From assembly GCF_007827455.1 (NCBI RefSeq), contig NZ_VISM01000001.1:248001-312000 (forward strand): a DNA stretch of 64,000 nt. The letters run 5' to 3'. A model generated the notes under the pieces. That model did no database searches and was not told the DNA's origin. It worked only from the letters and a program-made list of their open reading frames with translations. Positions 34,076 through 43,287 of the stretch are shown piece by piece. Source of the DNA: Lutibacter sp. Hel_I_33_5. Lineage in GTDB: Bacteria; Bacteroidota; Bacteroidia; Flavobacteriales; Flavobacteriaceae. Within the stretch, counting starts at the first letter, position 1; each line of letters begins with the position of its first letter. Position numbers and translations under genes: made by a program.

Positions 34076-34782
34076 AAACAGTACAAGTTTTAATTGTTGA
34101 TGATGAGCCTCTAGCAAGAGAAGTTATAAAAACTCATTTGCAAAAAATTTCTAATTGGAATGTTGTAAAAACCTGTATTAACGCCGAAGAAGCTTATGAA
34201 GCTTTGTTAAATAATACTATTGATGTTTTATTTTTAGACATTCAAATGCCAGTAATTACAGGAGTTGAATTTCTACAATCATTACAAAATCCACCATTAG
34301 TTATATTTACAACTGCCTATAGTAAATACGCTTTAAAAGGGTTTGAATTAAATGCAATAGATTATCTTTTAAAGCCAATTTCTTTTGGTCGCTTTTCACA
34401 AGCAATAGATAAAGCTAATAAAAAACTTACAACAATATCAGGTGATCCAAAAACTGAAAACGCATCCAATTATTTCTTTGTTAAACAAGATGGAAAACTG
34501 ATTAAAATTAAGTTTTCTGAAATCGTTTATATAAAAGCAGAACAAGAATATAGCTTTATATTTACTAAAAAAGAAAAACTATTGGTAAGTATGCATCTTA
34601 AAATGTTAGAAAAAATAATACCTAAAAACCAATTTACAAGAATACATAGATCCTATATTGTACCTCAAGAATCTATTAGTACTATTTATGGTAATACAAT
34701 TCAAATTGGTGAAAATATTCAATTACCAATTGGTAGCACGTATAAGGAAAATTTATTACAGAAATTAAATATAAAAAAGTAG
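34072..34782 (+). CDS. LytTR-family response regulator
   Basis: A 236-residue regulator. The receiver has Asp10-Asp11, phosphoacceptor Asp56 in VLFLDIQMP, and Lys101 in DYLLKPIS. The LytTR domain (about residues 135-236) carries IVYIKAEQEYSFIFTK and FTRIHRSYIVPQESI. It is translationally coupled (4-nt overlap) to its kinase and is the last gene of the exporter operon. The operator at 29903-29932 is its likely target. It converges with the phosphoesterase gene across 15 nt, where I see no good terminator. Confidence 0.95.
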   Translation: MKTVQVLIVDDEPLAREVIKTHLQKISNWNVVKTCINAEEAYEALLNNTIDVLFLDIQMPVITGVEFLQSLQNPPLVIFTTAYSKYALKGFELNAIDYLLKPISFGRFSQAIDKANKKLTTISGDPKTENASNYFFVKQDGKLIKIKFSEIVYIKAEQEYSFIFTKKEKLLVSMHLKMLEKIIPKNQFTRIHRSYIVPQESISTIYGNTIQIGENIQLPIGSTYKENLLQKLNIKK

Positions 34783-34797
34783 GGTTACTTTATATAT

Positions 34798-37700
34798 TTA
34801 AAACCCAAAACCAAATTGAAATCCAATACGCATACCATCTTCACTATTAAAAGCAGAAAGATTTGCGGTCATCATATCAGCTAGATTTATAAAGAACCCA
34901 CCACCTACAGAAGTATTCCATTTATTCTGATTTAACGACGGATTAGTCACAAATTTGTTATCAATCCATACACTTCCATAATCAAAACCACCATAAAAAC
35001 CTAAACTAATGGGAAGTATATTTGTTTTTAATCGGGTAAAATTCCAACGGATATCTGTAGATTGAACAAAAGCACTTTTACCTGTAAATCGCTGATTTCT
35101 ATATCCTCTCAAACCATTACTAGCTCCTAAATTTGCAGCTTGATAAAATTCGAACCCTTCTCCTAAATTTACTTGAGTACTTAAATTGGTGGCTAACACT
35201 AAAAGTCCACTCGAAACTAATTTATAGTCAAAACCTAAATCTGCATTTAAATATCCAAAACCTTTACTTGTACTTACATTGTTTTTATATCCTAATAACA
35301 AACCAAATTGCATTCCTAGCGTTGGAAATGCCTCATTATCTTTATGCCTAAAACCATAGAAAGTTTCTCCTCCATAAAAATCTTGTTGATCGAAAACTAC
35401 ATGATTAATAGGCAACGTTTTTGCTAAAAAGCGATTGTTGGTACGATCTACTTCATTAGATTCATAAAAAACACTCGCTATAAAACTTGCTCCATAATTT
35501 CCGTTCCAAATTAATGAAGGCTTTAGTTTAAAAGTTCTAATTTTAATACGATTATAATCTCTATCTACATCAATGCCATCACTTGTATCTGCATGATGAT
35601 TTTCAGTACTATTCCCAAATCCAAAGAAGTTCATAGCATAATTTGGGCTATTAAAAGTAGCTTCAATACCAAGATTATAATTTCCAAAAACATTAGTAAA
35701 CTCTCCTTTGTATCCTAATTCATAACCACTTGTTGCAAAATAATAAGCGCTAGAAATAATATGTTGTGTTGTAAACGGGTTGCGCTCAAATCCAGAACTT
35801 GTATATGTGTAATTAACTCCAACTTTTAACCCATCATCAGGATTAGAACCGATGGTTGGTGAAAATTGCCCTAAACTATTTTTTAGTTTTTTATAATCAT
35901 ACACATTTGTTTCGTAATCGTCAGTGAGTTTAATTCTTGCTTTTTTAGCTTCAGTTATGGTATTCTTTTTAGATGTATAATCATAAATAAAAACCTTTCC
36001 GCCTTCAAGAACTTTATAAGTATCGTTATGTTGCCCACCTATTAAACGAATTTTAATCTTAGTACTTTTTCCTAAAACTTCAAATACATCTTCATCATCT
36101 AAGCCATAAATCCAAATTTCTTTAGTTTCATTTGGATCATAGGTTCGTTGATGAAATATTTTCCCTTTTTCACCTTTCTTTATAGTGTTTACAAGAATTT
36201 CTAAGCTTCCATCATCGTTACAAGTAATTGTAAAGTAATCATCTTTATTAGTTCCTTTAAGTACTGAAAACGAATTAACTAATTTATAATAACGATCTGA
36301 TATTTTTTGAAGGTTCCCTCTCCTAGCCTTTAATGTTCTTTTTATTTCATCAATATTTTGGTCTCTAACTTCTTTTGGGAAATTTAAAAATGCTTTTTCA
36401 ATTACGGCATCAGTAACACCATCTTGTATTTTTTTAACTTGCGCATCCCAAACGGTTTTATCAGCTTGTTGAATAAACTCCATATCTAACGGATACGGTT
36501 CTACATTTACGCCTTTTACATCCACTAAATCATCATCATATTTACGAAGTAACCCAGCTACTGGTAATAATTTTACAGCAGCATTCAATAAAAAACCATC
36601 AGACATAATAGAAAACGCCTGATCTCTATCTCTTGGCATTGGTCTATATACTTTTTTTCCATTCTCTTTAAACTCTATCCAACGCCATTGATCTTGATGT
36701 CTGTCCCAATCGCCAATCAACATATCAAACAAACGAGCTCGAATGTAAGAAGCCTCATCAATCGTAAAATCAACATCCTTATGGAGTTTTTTCATCACAT
36801 CATCAGTACTCAATAACTTATTTTGATGTCCAAAACTAGCCAATTCACTATGTCCTTCAGATGTATGCTCCTCAATCATGTATAATTCATCTCCAAACTC
36901 ATTATTATAGCTCCCTAAGGCATTTTGCTTCGGAATGTAGTATAACTTAGGATTTGTATGATAAACGCCAGCAGCGTCTGATAAATCGCCAATAGTAAAT
37001 GGTGCATACGGATGTGAGCCAGCAAAAACATCTAATAAAAAATCTTCGGTTTCTGTATTATTGAATTGTCCTTCGATATATTGATCTTTAAACATAACCG
37101 CTTGTAAATACTGTACCGCATTTTTACGCAAAGCACGCATCACATATTGTGCACCCGTTTTGGTTTTTAATCGTAAAGATCTAGACTGATTTCCACCGCC
37201 TTTTCTAACAATACTAACGCCACCATACAACGTATCTAAATTAACTGTTGGCGCTTTAACTGGTGTGCTATATACATTTCGATACCGATTTCCCCATAAA
37301 AATTTGTAAATACTAGATTTTGTAGTTTCTTCTTTTGAATAAATTGACGCTGCTTTTTCTTTTGGAAAATTAATTGGATATGTTGTAAAATCTTTCTTCT
37401 GATTCGGTTTTAACACTTCCGTCTGATAGACAATTTTATCATCATCCGCAGAAAAAAAACTCACAAATGAAGATCCATCTTTAAATACATCTAACCTAGC
37501 ATAACCAGAGGTTCCGTAAGAAAACTGACCACCACCAATATTTCTAGTTGGAGAAACTTTAGAGCCAGAACCGCTAATAATTTGATGTAAATTGTCTTCA
37601 ATAATATACTGTAAGCTATGTTCATGTCCAGAAACAAAAACTACTTTCTTATTTTCTTGTGAGATCGTAATTATTCGTTTTTTTAACTGACCGTAGATTT

Positions 37701-38505
37701 TATTTTGTAGGTCAGTATTCACAACACCGCCAGTTTTTCTAATCATGTTTTTTAATGATCCTAATAACGGTAAAGGTTTCATGTAATCTTTACATGAATA
37801 TTGACCACCATGAGGTCCATTGGTGTACATTGGGTGATGTAACGCTACAATAGTAGTTTTTCCTCTCGATTTTTTTATCAAGCTTTTATATTCATCAAAA
37901 AAACGTGCGCGGGTTTTAATATCACATTTAGCGTTAATCGTTGGGTGTTTATCCCAATTTTCTATATACCACTGGGTATCTATTAGAATTAATTCAATAT
38001 CCTTAGAAATATGAATGTTTTCAATGGGGCAACCATTTTCTGGAAGAAAAGATTTTTTACCCAAGATAGCTTCTACATATTTTTCTTGTCTTTTCACTCC
38101 TTTTATTCCACCACTATACCAATCGTGATTCCCTGGAATAAAAATAGCGTTCCCTTTAAAGTTTTCTGCTGTACCTGCTTGAGTATTTAATTGATGTTCT
38201 GCAAATTCTCTATTCTCTGCCCCTTTTTTTGGCATTCCATCTTCATAAATGTTATCGCCTAAAAAGATAGCAGTACTATTCTTAGGTGCTTTGTTTAAAG
38301 CTAATCTAAAGGCTTTTAAAGTTTTAGTAGTTGTTCCTAATGGCGAATTTCCTCCATCACCAATTAAATAAAATGAATGCTCTAATTCTTTATCTGGAAA
38401 GGAAGTTGCTATATTAGATTTAGAATATTGAGGTTTAAAAGTAGCACACCCACTAAACAAAAGCAAGGTTATAACTTTTAAAAAAATAGTAGAGTTTATT
38501 TTCAT
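34798..38505 (-). CDS. Lipoprotein fusing metallophosphoesterase, kinase-like domain and Omp85-type beta-barrel
   Basis: A 1235-residue fusion. A lipobox (LLFSGC, Cys20) targets it to the envelope. Residues 45-350 are a calcineurin-type phosphoesterase with the full metal set: GDGGN (49-53), GDN (83-85), GNHD (125-128), HH (223-224) and GHEH (293-296). Residues 425-720 look like an atypical kinase fold: Gly-rich segment with KGGGNQS (435-441), hinge-like LYMIEEH (541-547), catalytic-loop-like IGDWDRHQDQW (597-607) and metal-loop-like RDRDQAF (625-631), similar in order to Fam20/HipA/CotH kinases. Residues from about 895 on form a barrel ending in an aromatic residue (FQFGFGF). The phosphoesterase and barrel are well supported; the kinase-like reading is inference. 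Confidence 0.85.
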   Translation of the reverse strand: MKINSTIFLKVITLLLFSGCATFKPQYSKSNIATSFPDKELEHSFYLIGDGGNSPLGTTTKTLKAFRLALNKAPKNSTAIFLGDNIYEDGMPKKGAENREFAEHQLNTQAGTAENFKGNAIFIPGNHDWYSGGIKGVKRQEKYVEAILGKKSFLPENGCPIENIHISKDIELILIDTQWYIENWDKHPTINAKCDIKTRARFFDEYKSLIKKSRGKTTIVALHHPMYTNGPHGGQYSCKDYMKPLPLLGSLKNMIRKTGGVVNTDLQNKIYGQLKKRIITISQENKKVVFVSGHEHSLQYIIEDNLHQIISGSGSKVSPTRNIGGGQFSYGTSGYARLDVFKDGSSFVSFFSADDDKIVYQTEVLKPNQKKDFTTYPINFPKEKAASIYSKEETTKSSIYKFLWGNRYRNVYSTPVKAPTVNLDTLYGGVSIVRKGGGNQSRSLRLKTKTGAQYVMRALRKNAVQYLQAVMFKDQYIEGQFNNTETEDFLLDVFAGSHPYAPFTIGDLSDAAGVYHTNPKLYYIPKQNALGSYNNEFGDELYMIEEHTSEGHSELASFGHQNKLLSTDDVMKKLHKDVDFTIDEASYIRARLFDMLIGDWDRHQDQWRWIEFKENGKKVYRPMPRDRDQAFSIMSDGFLLNAAVKLLPVAGLLRKYDDDLVDVKGVNVEPYPLDMEFIQQADKTVWDAQVKKIQDGVTDAVIEKAFLNFPKEVRDQNIDEIKRTLKARRGNLQKISDRYYKLVNSFSVLKGTNKDDYFTITCNDDGSLEILVNTIKKGEKGKIFHQRTYDPNETKEIWIYGLDDEDVFEVLGKSTKIKIRLIGGQHNDTYKVLEGGKVFIYDYTSKKNTITEAKKARIKLTDDYETNVYDYKKLKNSLGQFSPTIGSNPDDGLKVGVNYTYTSSGFERNPFTTQHIISSAYYFATSGYELGYKGEFTNVFGNYNLGIEATFNSPNYAMNFFGFGNSTENHHADTSDGIDVDRDYNRIKIRTFKLKPSLIWNGNYGASFIASVFYESNEVDRTNNRFLAKTLPINHVVFDQQDFYGGETFYGFRHKDNEAFPTLGMQFGLLLGYKNNVSTSKGFGYLNADLGFDYKLVSSGLLVLATNLSTQVNLGEGFEFYQAANLGASNGLRGYRNQRFTGKSAFVQSTDIRWNFTRLKTNILPISLGFYGGFDYGSVWIDNKFVTNPSLNQNKWNTSVGGGFFINLADMMTANLSAFNSEDGMRIGFQFGFGF

Positions 38506-38574
38506 ATTTAAAATACAAAAGCTTAGTTGTATTTAATGCTCTAAAATTACATTTATTTAGAAAAATATACGTTT

Positions 38575-39885
38575 TTAAATTGATGTAATTCTTACTTTTT
38601 TCTTTTTTAATCTTGAGTTATTTAAGTTCTCTATCAAATTATCAGCAACCGTAATAGGAACAGCTACAAATGCGCAATCTTGTTTTAACTCTATAATACC
38701 AAGCTGATCTTTAGTTAAATTTCCTTTCTTTAAAAACAAACCTGCAATATCTCCTTTAGAAATTTTATCTTTTCTACCACCAGAAATAAATAAGGTTGTC
38801 CAAAAATTTGGTTTTCTTTCTGATTGCTTGCTAATATCTTGAATTGCTGTTTTTACTATAAAATCAGGTAAACGTTCCTCTTTCCATTTTAAAACATAAG
38901 CGGTTCCTTTTGCAGAAACTCTTGCGGTTCGTCCGTTTCTATGAGTAAACTCTTCTTTATACAACGGTAATTCGAAATGAATAATGAATTTCATTTCAGG
39001 GACATCAATACCACGAGCAGCAAGATCTGTTGCTATTAATAATTGATTGGTTCCGTTTCTAAATTTAATTAAAGAACGTTCTCTATCTTTTTGCTCCATC
39101 CCGCCATTAAAACAACCATGACTTATATTTTTACTCTCCAAGAAACTACTTACAGTTTGTATACTATCTTTTAAATTACAAAAAATAATTCCTTGTTGAT
39201 TTCCAACATGATTTAATAAATGCAATAGTGTATTTAGTTTATTTTTTGAAGGAGAAATCACCGTTTTAATTGTTAATTTCGATTGCTTAGTCCCTAAGTA
39301 ATTAATGATTTTTCGTTGATTAACATTAACAAAGACTGGGATTTCAACTCCCTGTGTTGCAGATGTTAATATTCGTTTACTTAAAGTAGATAATTGATTT
39401 ATAACCCCTCTCATTTCATACTCAAATCCAACTTCTAAAGATTTATCAAATTCATCTAAAATTAAGGTTTTAATAAATTCTTTTGAAAAACGATCATTGG
39501 CAAAATGATCTGAAATTCTACCTGGTGTACCAATTAAAATTGCTGGTAAATGCTTTAATTCAATTTTATCTTTAGACATGGGTCTACCACCATACACAGC
39601 ATTTACTTTATATCCAGAGCCCATAGAACGAATTACTTGTTCTATTTGTATAGCTAATTCTCTAGAAGGCACCAAAATTAAAGCTTGTATTTCATTAGAT
39701 TCTTTATCTAGCGATGCTAATAACGGTAAAGCAAAAGCTACTGTTTTACCGGTACCTGTAGGTGATAAAAGAATGGTGTTTTCATTTTCATTAATCGCAG
39801 CAATAGCTTCCTCTTGCATAGGATTTAGCTCATAAATATTTAACTTTCTTAATATTTCTTCTTGCCCTTTAATTTGATTTGCCAT
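38575..39885 (-). CDS. DEAD-box RNA helicase (2) with DEFD motif and DbpA-like C-terminus
   Basis: A 436-residue helicase: SPTGTGKTVAF, PSRELAIQI, TPGRISDHF, LDEFDKSLE (Asp-Glu-Phe-Asp instead of DEAD), SATQG, IIFCNLKDS, ATDLAARGIDV and HRNGRTARV. The C-terminal 75 residues (TLFISGGRKDKISKGDIAGLF...) resemble the DbpA RNA-binding domain that recognises 23S rRNA hairpin 92, suggesting a role in 50S assembly. DEFD retains the catalytic D-E-x-D spacing. It lies downstream of a cold-shock-domain gene, separated by a hairpin at 39909-39934. Confidence 0.9.
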   Translation of the reverse strand: MANQIKGQEEILRKLNIYELNPMQEEAIAAINENENTILLSPTGTGKTVAFALPLLASLDKESNEIQALILVPSRELAIQIEQVIRSMGSGYKVNAVYGGRPMSKDKIELKHLPAILIGTPGRISDHFANDRFSKEFIKTLILDEFDKSLEVGFEYEMRGVINQLSTLSKRILTSATQGVEIPVFVNVNQRKIINYLGTKQSKLTIKTVISPSKNKLNTLLHLLNHVGNQQGIIFCNLKDSIQTVSSFLESKNISHGCFNGGMEQKDRERSLIKFRNGTNQLLIATDLAARGIDVPEMKFIIHFELPLYKEEFTHRNGRTARVSAKGTAYVLKWKEERLPDFIVKTAIQDISKQSERKPNFWTTLFISGGRKDKISKGDIAGLFLKKGNLTKDQLGIIELKQDCAFVAVPITVADNLIENLNNSRLKKKKVRITSI

Positions 39886-39908
39886 TACTTGTTTAGTTAT
39901 TTAAAACA

Positions 39909-39934
39909 AAAAGCTCTCAAAAATGAGAGCTTTT
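39909..39934 (-). terminator. Hairpin between the cold-shock-domain gene and helicase 2
   Basis: AAAAGCTCTCA and TGAGAGCTTTT form an 11-bp stem with a 4-nt A loop. On the minus strand it follows the cold-shock-domain gene. It may terminate fully or let some transcription pass into the helicase. Confidence 0.8.
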
Positions 39935-39959
39935 AATTTATTATATGCTTTTTATAAAC

Positions 39960-40412
39960 TTATATTTTCTTTACTCTTACAGCATTCATACCTCTTTGCC
40001 CCTTTTCTAATTCAAAAGAAACTTTATCATTTTCTGTAATTTCATCAATAATACCACTTACGTGTGTAAAATACTTTTCGTTATTTTCTGTATCAATAAT
40101 AAAACCAAAACCTTTAGAAGAATCAAAGAAAGAAACTTTTCCTTTTCTAATAGGATCTTCTTCTGGTAAATCTTCTTTTTTAGTAACAGAAATCTGAATA
40201 TCTTCTAACTCGTATTCAACCTTTAATTCTGGATCTGGTGGCGTATCTGTTAAATTACCATTATGATCTACATATGCAAACTGAATACCTTTACTTCCTC
40301 CTTCTTCTTTCTCCAATTTCCGAGCCTCCATTTTCTTCTTCTTGTCCTCACGTTTTTTTAAACGTTTCTTCTCTTTTTCACTTTTATTATAGGTCTGCTG
40401 CGATTTTGCCAT
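39960..40412 (-). CDS. Cold-shock-domain protein with long basic N-terminal extension
   Basis: A 150-residue protein. The first 45 residues are extremely rich in Lys/Arg/Glu and probably form a charged helix that contacts RNA or ribosomes. A linker of about 40 residues follows. Residues 85-150 form a cold-shock domain with RNP1-like KGFGFII and RNP2-like YFTHVS. It is more than twice the length of the two CspA paralogues in the window. It precedes a DbpA-like helicase, suggesting joint action on structured RNA. Confidence 0.9.
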   Translation of the reverse strand: MAKSQQTYNKSEKEKKRLKKREDKKKKMEARKLEKEEGGSKGIQFAYVDHNGNLTDTPPDPELKVEYELEDIQISVTKKEDLPEEDPIRKGKVSFFDSSKGFGFIIDTENNEKYFTHVSGIIDEITENDKVSFELEKGQRGMNAVRVKKI

Positions 40413-40446
40413 ATTTATAGTAAGATATTTTGTAAATAATATTTTA

Positions 40447-40454
40447 CAAAGATA
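40447..40454 (-). promoter_or_regulatory. Promoter -7 box (TATCTTTG) for the cold-shock-domain gene
   Basis: An exact TAnnTTTG match, 34 nt upstream of the start codon. The same TATCTTTG form recurs before helicase 3, the methyltransferase and the proline dehydrogenase genes. Confidence 0.55.
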
Positions 40455-40538
40455 TGATTTTACTTTGGACTAATAAAGGTTTCATATGAATTTTGGTAGT
40501 TGAAAACCCCAGAAAACCTAATTATAGGTTCTAAATTT

Positions 40539-40568
40539 TTGTTTCTAATTTTAAGAACTCTAAATTTG
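40539..40568 (+). promoter_or_regulatory. Complete promoter of the PL8-type lyase gene
   Basis: -33 TTG (40539-40541), a 19-nt spacer and a perfect -7 TAAATTTG (40561-40568), 17 nt before the ATG. Confidence 0.6.
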
Positions 40569-40585
40569 TTTAATAAATTATTCCT

Positions 40586-43078
40586 ATGAAAGTTCCTCCA
40601 ATAAAAATTTACCTTGTTTTATTTGCTATCTCTTTTTTTTACGGATGTAAGAGTAATTCTGTAAAATTTAACTCAACAAAAGATGATACGATTAATGAGT
40701 TTAGAAAAAACTTGTCCATAAAAAAGCATCGAGTAAAATCGTTACGCACTAAAAAAAGTGCAGATGAATGTATTTCTTTATTAAATAATGATGGTCTTTT
40801 TATCGATTTAAAAGATAAAAGTGATTTAATTCTTACAGATGATTGGATACAAAATATCTCAGAAAAAAAACAGCGTGATGGAGGAAAATTTCTTACTGAA
40901 GCTTTTAATAGACTGTGGAGAATAGCTGAAAAGTATCGCTCTAAAAACATAGATGTCAATAATTTAACTGAAACTCAGAAAAAACTATTTAAAGGAATTG
41001 CTTTTTATGCCAACTTAGAACAAAGAAGACCAGATACGTTTGGAAGGTTTCATTCATCATGCTTCGCTATTCCAAATGCAGCTGTAAATATCTATTTCGC
41101 TCTTGTTGATGCTATGGATACAATTGAAAATGATAAAAACGTACATGCTGATTTAACACTATTAAATAAAAGCATTAAAGAAATTGCCATGCAATCTTGG
41201 ACAAAGCCAAAAAGAGATGATGAAACCGATGATAATATTGTAAGTGTTTCACGTTTTAGAAATCACGTTTGGTGGGTTGGCGGAAATGCATTAGCCTACA
41301 GATCATTATTGCCTGCAGCAGTTATGATGAAATCTACTAAAATGATTGATGTACTTCAAGAGGTTGCCATAAAATCACTTTCAAGTGTTTCACATAATAC
41401 TTATGATACTGCTTTTTGGAATGAAGGTTTTACCGCAGATGGTGCAGGTTGGGGTCACGGAAAACAATCTTTAGTTTGGGGATATCCTATTGACGGAACA
41501 TATAATGCTTTAAAATTATTATCAAAATTTAAGGACACACCTTGGGATGCAAATCTTTCACAAGAAAACTTAGCACCCATTTTCAACTATCTTCAAGGCT
41601 CTTCTTGGTATTATTATAAAGGTTTTGAGCTACCTTGTTTAGGAAGAAAAAGCATGGTTTACAGAAAGAAAAAGCAAATTATTAAAAGTTTTTTATTGGT
41701 GAAATCTTTACTCAATAATTTTAAAGACGATTTAACGAAGGAACAAATTAACGAATTAGAAGATTTTCAAAGTGATACTAAAAAGTTTCATATAACAATG
41801 AACAACCACCCTGAAAAACAGTATTCAGGAAGTCGATGGTTTTTTAATAATGATGATTTAGTACAGAAAACCGAGAATCATTCTACTATTTTAAATATGG
41901 CTTCTATTCGATGTGATGGTAGTGAAAGTGCCTTATTTCATGATCGTTATAATTATTTCACAAATGACGGTTTAACGTTGTTTTTTAGAAATGGAAACGA
42001 ATATCAAGAAGCGATGGGTGGTTGGAATTTAACAGCTATTCCTGGGGTAACCAGTAGACAAGGAGAAGAAAACTTAGTGCCTATAACCAATTGGAGAGGT
42101 TTTATTAGTAAGCATAATTTTGCAACTGCCGCAACTAGTGGAAGTAAAAATGCAGCAGCAGGGTTTATTTTTGAAAAAATGAATGCTTCAGCTAAAGAAG
42201 GTGTAAATGATAGAGTTGGTTTAAAATTTGACACTGATTTTATTTACAATGTAAAAGCACATAAGTCTTATTTCTTTTTAGGTGATTATATGTTGGCATT
42301 AGGCTCCGGAATTACAAATAATACTCCAGAAGTAAAAGGTAATATTTGGACAACCATAGATCAAACTTTATGGAATAACACTGTTTCTTCTAATTCAATA
42401 GCTACAGGTGAGATTACTTTAGATGATAAAAGCTTTTCTCAAGAGCTTTCAAACACATCTGAAAACATTATTTGGACTTCACAAAAAGGTGGATTCTCTT
42501 ATGGTATTTTACAAAATCACACCACAGGAAACGTAGTATTACAAACTGAACATAGAGCCACAAAGTGGCAAGAACTAAACGGTTTAAATAAAAAAAGAAA
42601 AGACCTTCCAAAAAACATTGATATCTTTCAATTAGCGATAAATCACGGTCAAAATATCACCAATGGAACTTATGGTTATTTGGTTTATTTTGGTGATGAA
42701 AAACCTCAACAAGCTTTTAATAATCAAACAATTAAAGTTTTATCAAATACCACTAAATTACAAGCTGCCGCAACAAAGAATAAAGAAATAATCGGCGCCG
42801 TTTTTTATGATAAAAGTGAAGAATTAGTGATAGACGCAAATTGGAAAATCACTACTTCTGCTCCATCATCATTATTACTAGAAAAAGAAAGAAATGGTTA
42901 TAAAATTACTGTTACGGATGCAGAGATGAATAAAAACCTGACTTCTATTAAACTAAAATCTACAGTAGAATTTAAAGGAAATAACGTTTTAAAAGAAGGA
43001 AATTGGTTTACAATAACAATCGATTTACCTAAAGGTGAATTATTAGGAAAGCCAGCGACTGTATTTTTAAAACTTTAA
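40586..43078 (+). CDS. Polysaccharide lyase family 8-like lipoprotein
   Basis: An 830-residue enzyme. A lipobox (FFYGC, Cys near residue 21) implies lipid anchoring in the envelope. An alpha/alpha-toroid domain (about 60-400) holds the candidate catalytic pair His291 and Tyr300 in WGHGKQSLVWGY, nine residues apart as in chondroitin AC and hyaluronate lyases, and Arg417 in YSGSRWFF. The beta-sandwich part shows the family block FFRNGNEYQEAMGGWNLTAIPGVT. PL8 enzymes cleave uronic-acid polysaccharides (chondroitin, hyaluronan, xanthan) by beta-elimination; the substrate here is not deducible. It is a single gene with its own promoter and without SusC/SusD neighbours. Confidence 0.87.
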   Translation: MKVPPIKIYLVLFAISFFYGCKSNSVKFNSTKDDTINEFRKNLSIKKHRVKSLRTKKSADECISLLNNDGLFIDLKDKSDLILTDDWIQNISEKKQRDGGKFLTEAFNRLWRIAEKYRSKNIDVNNLTETQKKLFKGIAFYANLEQRRPDTFGRFHSSCFAIPNAAVNIYFALVDAMDTIENDKNVHADLTLLNKSIKEIAMQSWTKPKRDDETDDNIVSVSRFRNHVWWVGGNALAYRSLLPAAVMMKSTKMIDVLQEVAIKSLSSVSHNTYDTAFWNEGFTADGAGWGHGKQSLVWGYPIDGTYNALKLLSKFKDTPWDANLSQENLAPIFNYLQGSSWYYYKGFELPCLGRKSMVYRKKKQIIKSFLLVKSLLNNFKDDLTKEQINELEDFQSDTKKFHITMNNHPEKQYSGSRWFFNNDDLVQKTENHSTILNMASIRCDGSESALFHDRYNYFTNDGLTLFFRNGNEYQEAMGGWNLTAIPGVTSRQGEENLVPITNWRGFISKHNFATAATSGSKNAAAGFIFEKMNASAKEGVNDRVGLKFDTDFIYNVKAHKSYFFLGDYMLALGSGITNNTPEVKGNIWTTIDQTLWNNTVSSNSIATGEITLDDKSFSQELSNTSENIIWTSQKGGFSYGILQNHTTGNVVLQTEHRATKWQELNGLNKKRKDLPKNIDIFQLAINHGQNITNGTYGYLVYFGDEKPQQAFNNQTIKVLSNTTKLQAAATKNKEIIGAVFYDKSEELVIDANWKITTSAPSSLLLEKERNGYKITVTDAEMNKNLTSIKLKSTVEFKGNNVLKEGNWFTITIDLPKGELLGKPATVFLKL

Positions 43079-43085
43079 AAATTTA

Positions 43086-43286
43086 TTAATCATTTTCTTC
43101 TAAGCTAAAAAATTCATTTACAGAAACATTGAATACTTTAGATAGTTTTAGCGCCAAAACTGTTGAGGGTACATACCTGTTTTTCTCAATAGAATTAATT
43201 GTTTGACGAGAAACACCTATTTTTTTCGCTAAATCTTCTTGTGTTAAATCTAACATTGCACGTTGTACTTTTAAAGTATTTTTCAT
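43086..43286 (-). CDS. Small XRE-family DNA-binding protein
   Basis: A 66-residue helix-turn-helix protein: RAMLDLTQEDLAKKIGVSRQTINSIEKNRYVPSTVLALKLSKVF. This is the short YozG-like type that usually accompanies a small membrane protein, here the gene ending 1 nt upstream. Probably an autoregulator of this pair; targets unknown. Confidence 0.93.
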   Translation of the reverse strand: MKNTLKVQRAMLDLTQEDLAKKIGVSRQTINSIEKNRYVPSTVLALKLSKVFNVSVNEFFSLEEND

Positions 43287-43287
43287 C

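Noticed and set aside
30016-34782. A bacteriocin biosynthesis cluster
   Set aside because: No precursor peptide with a GG leader and no modification enzyme is present; only exporter, CPBP and regulators.
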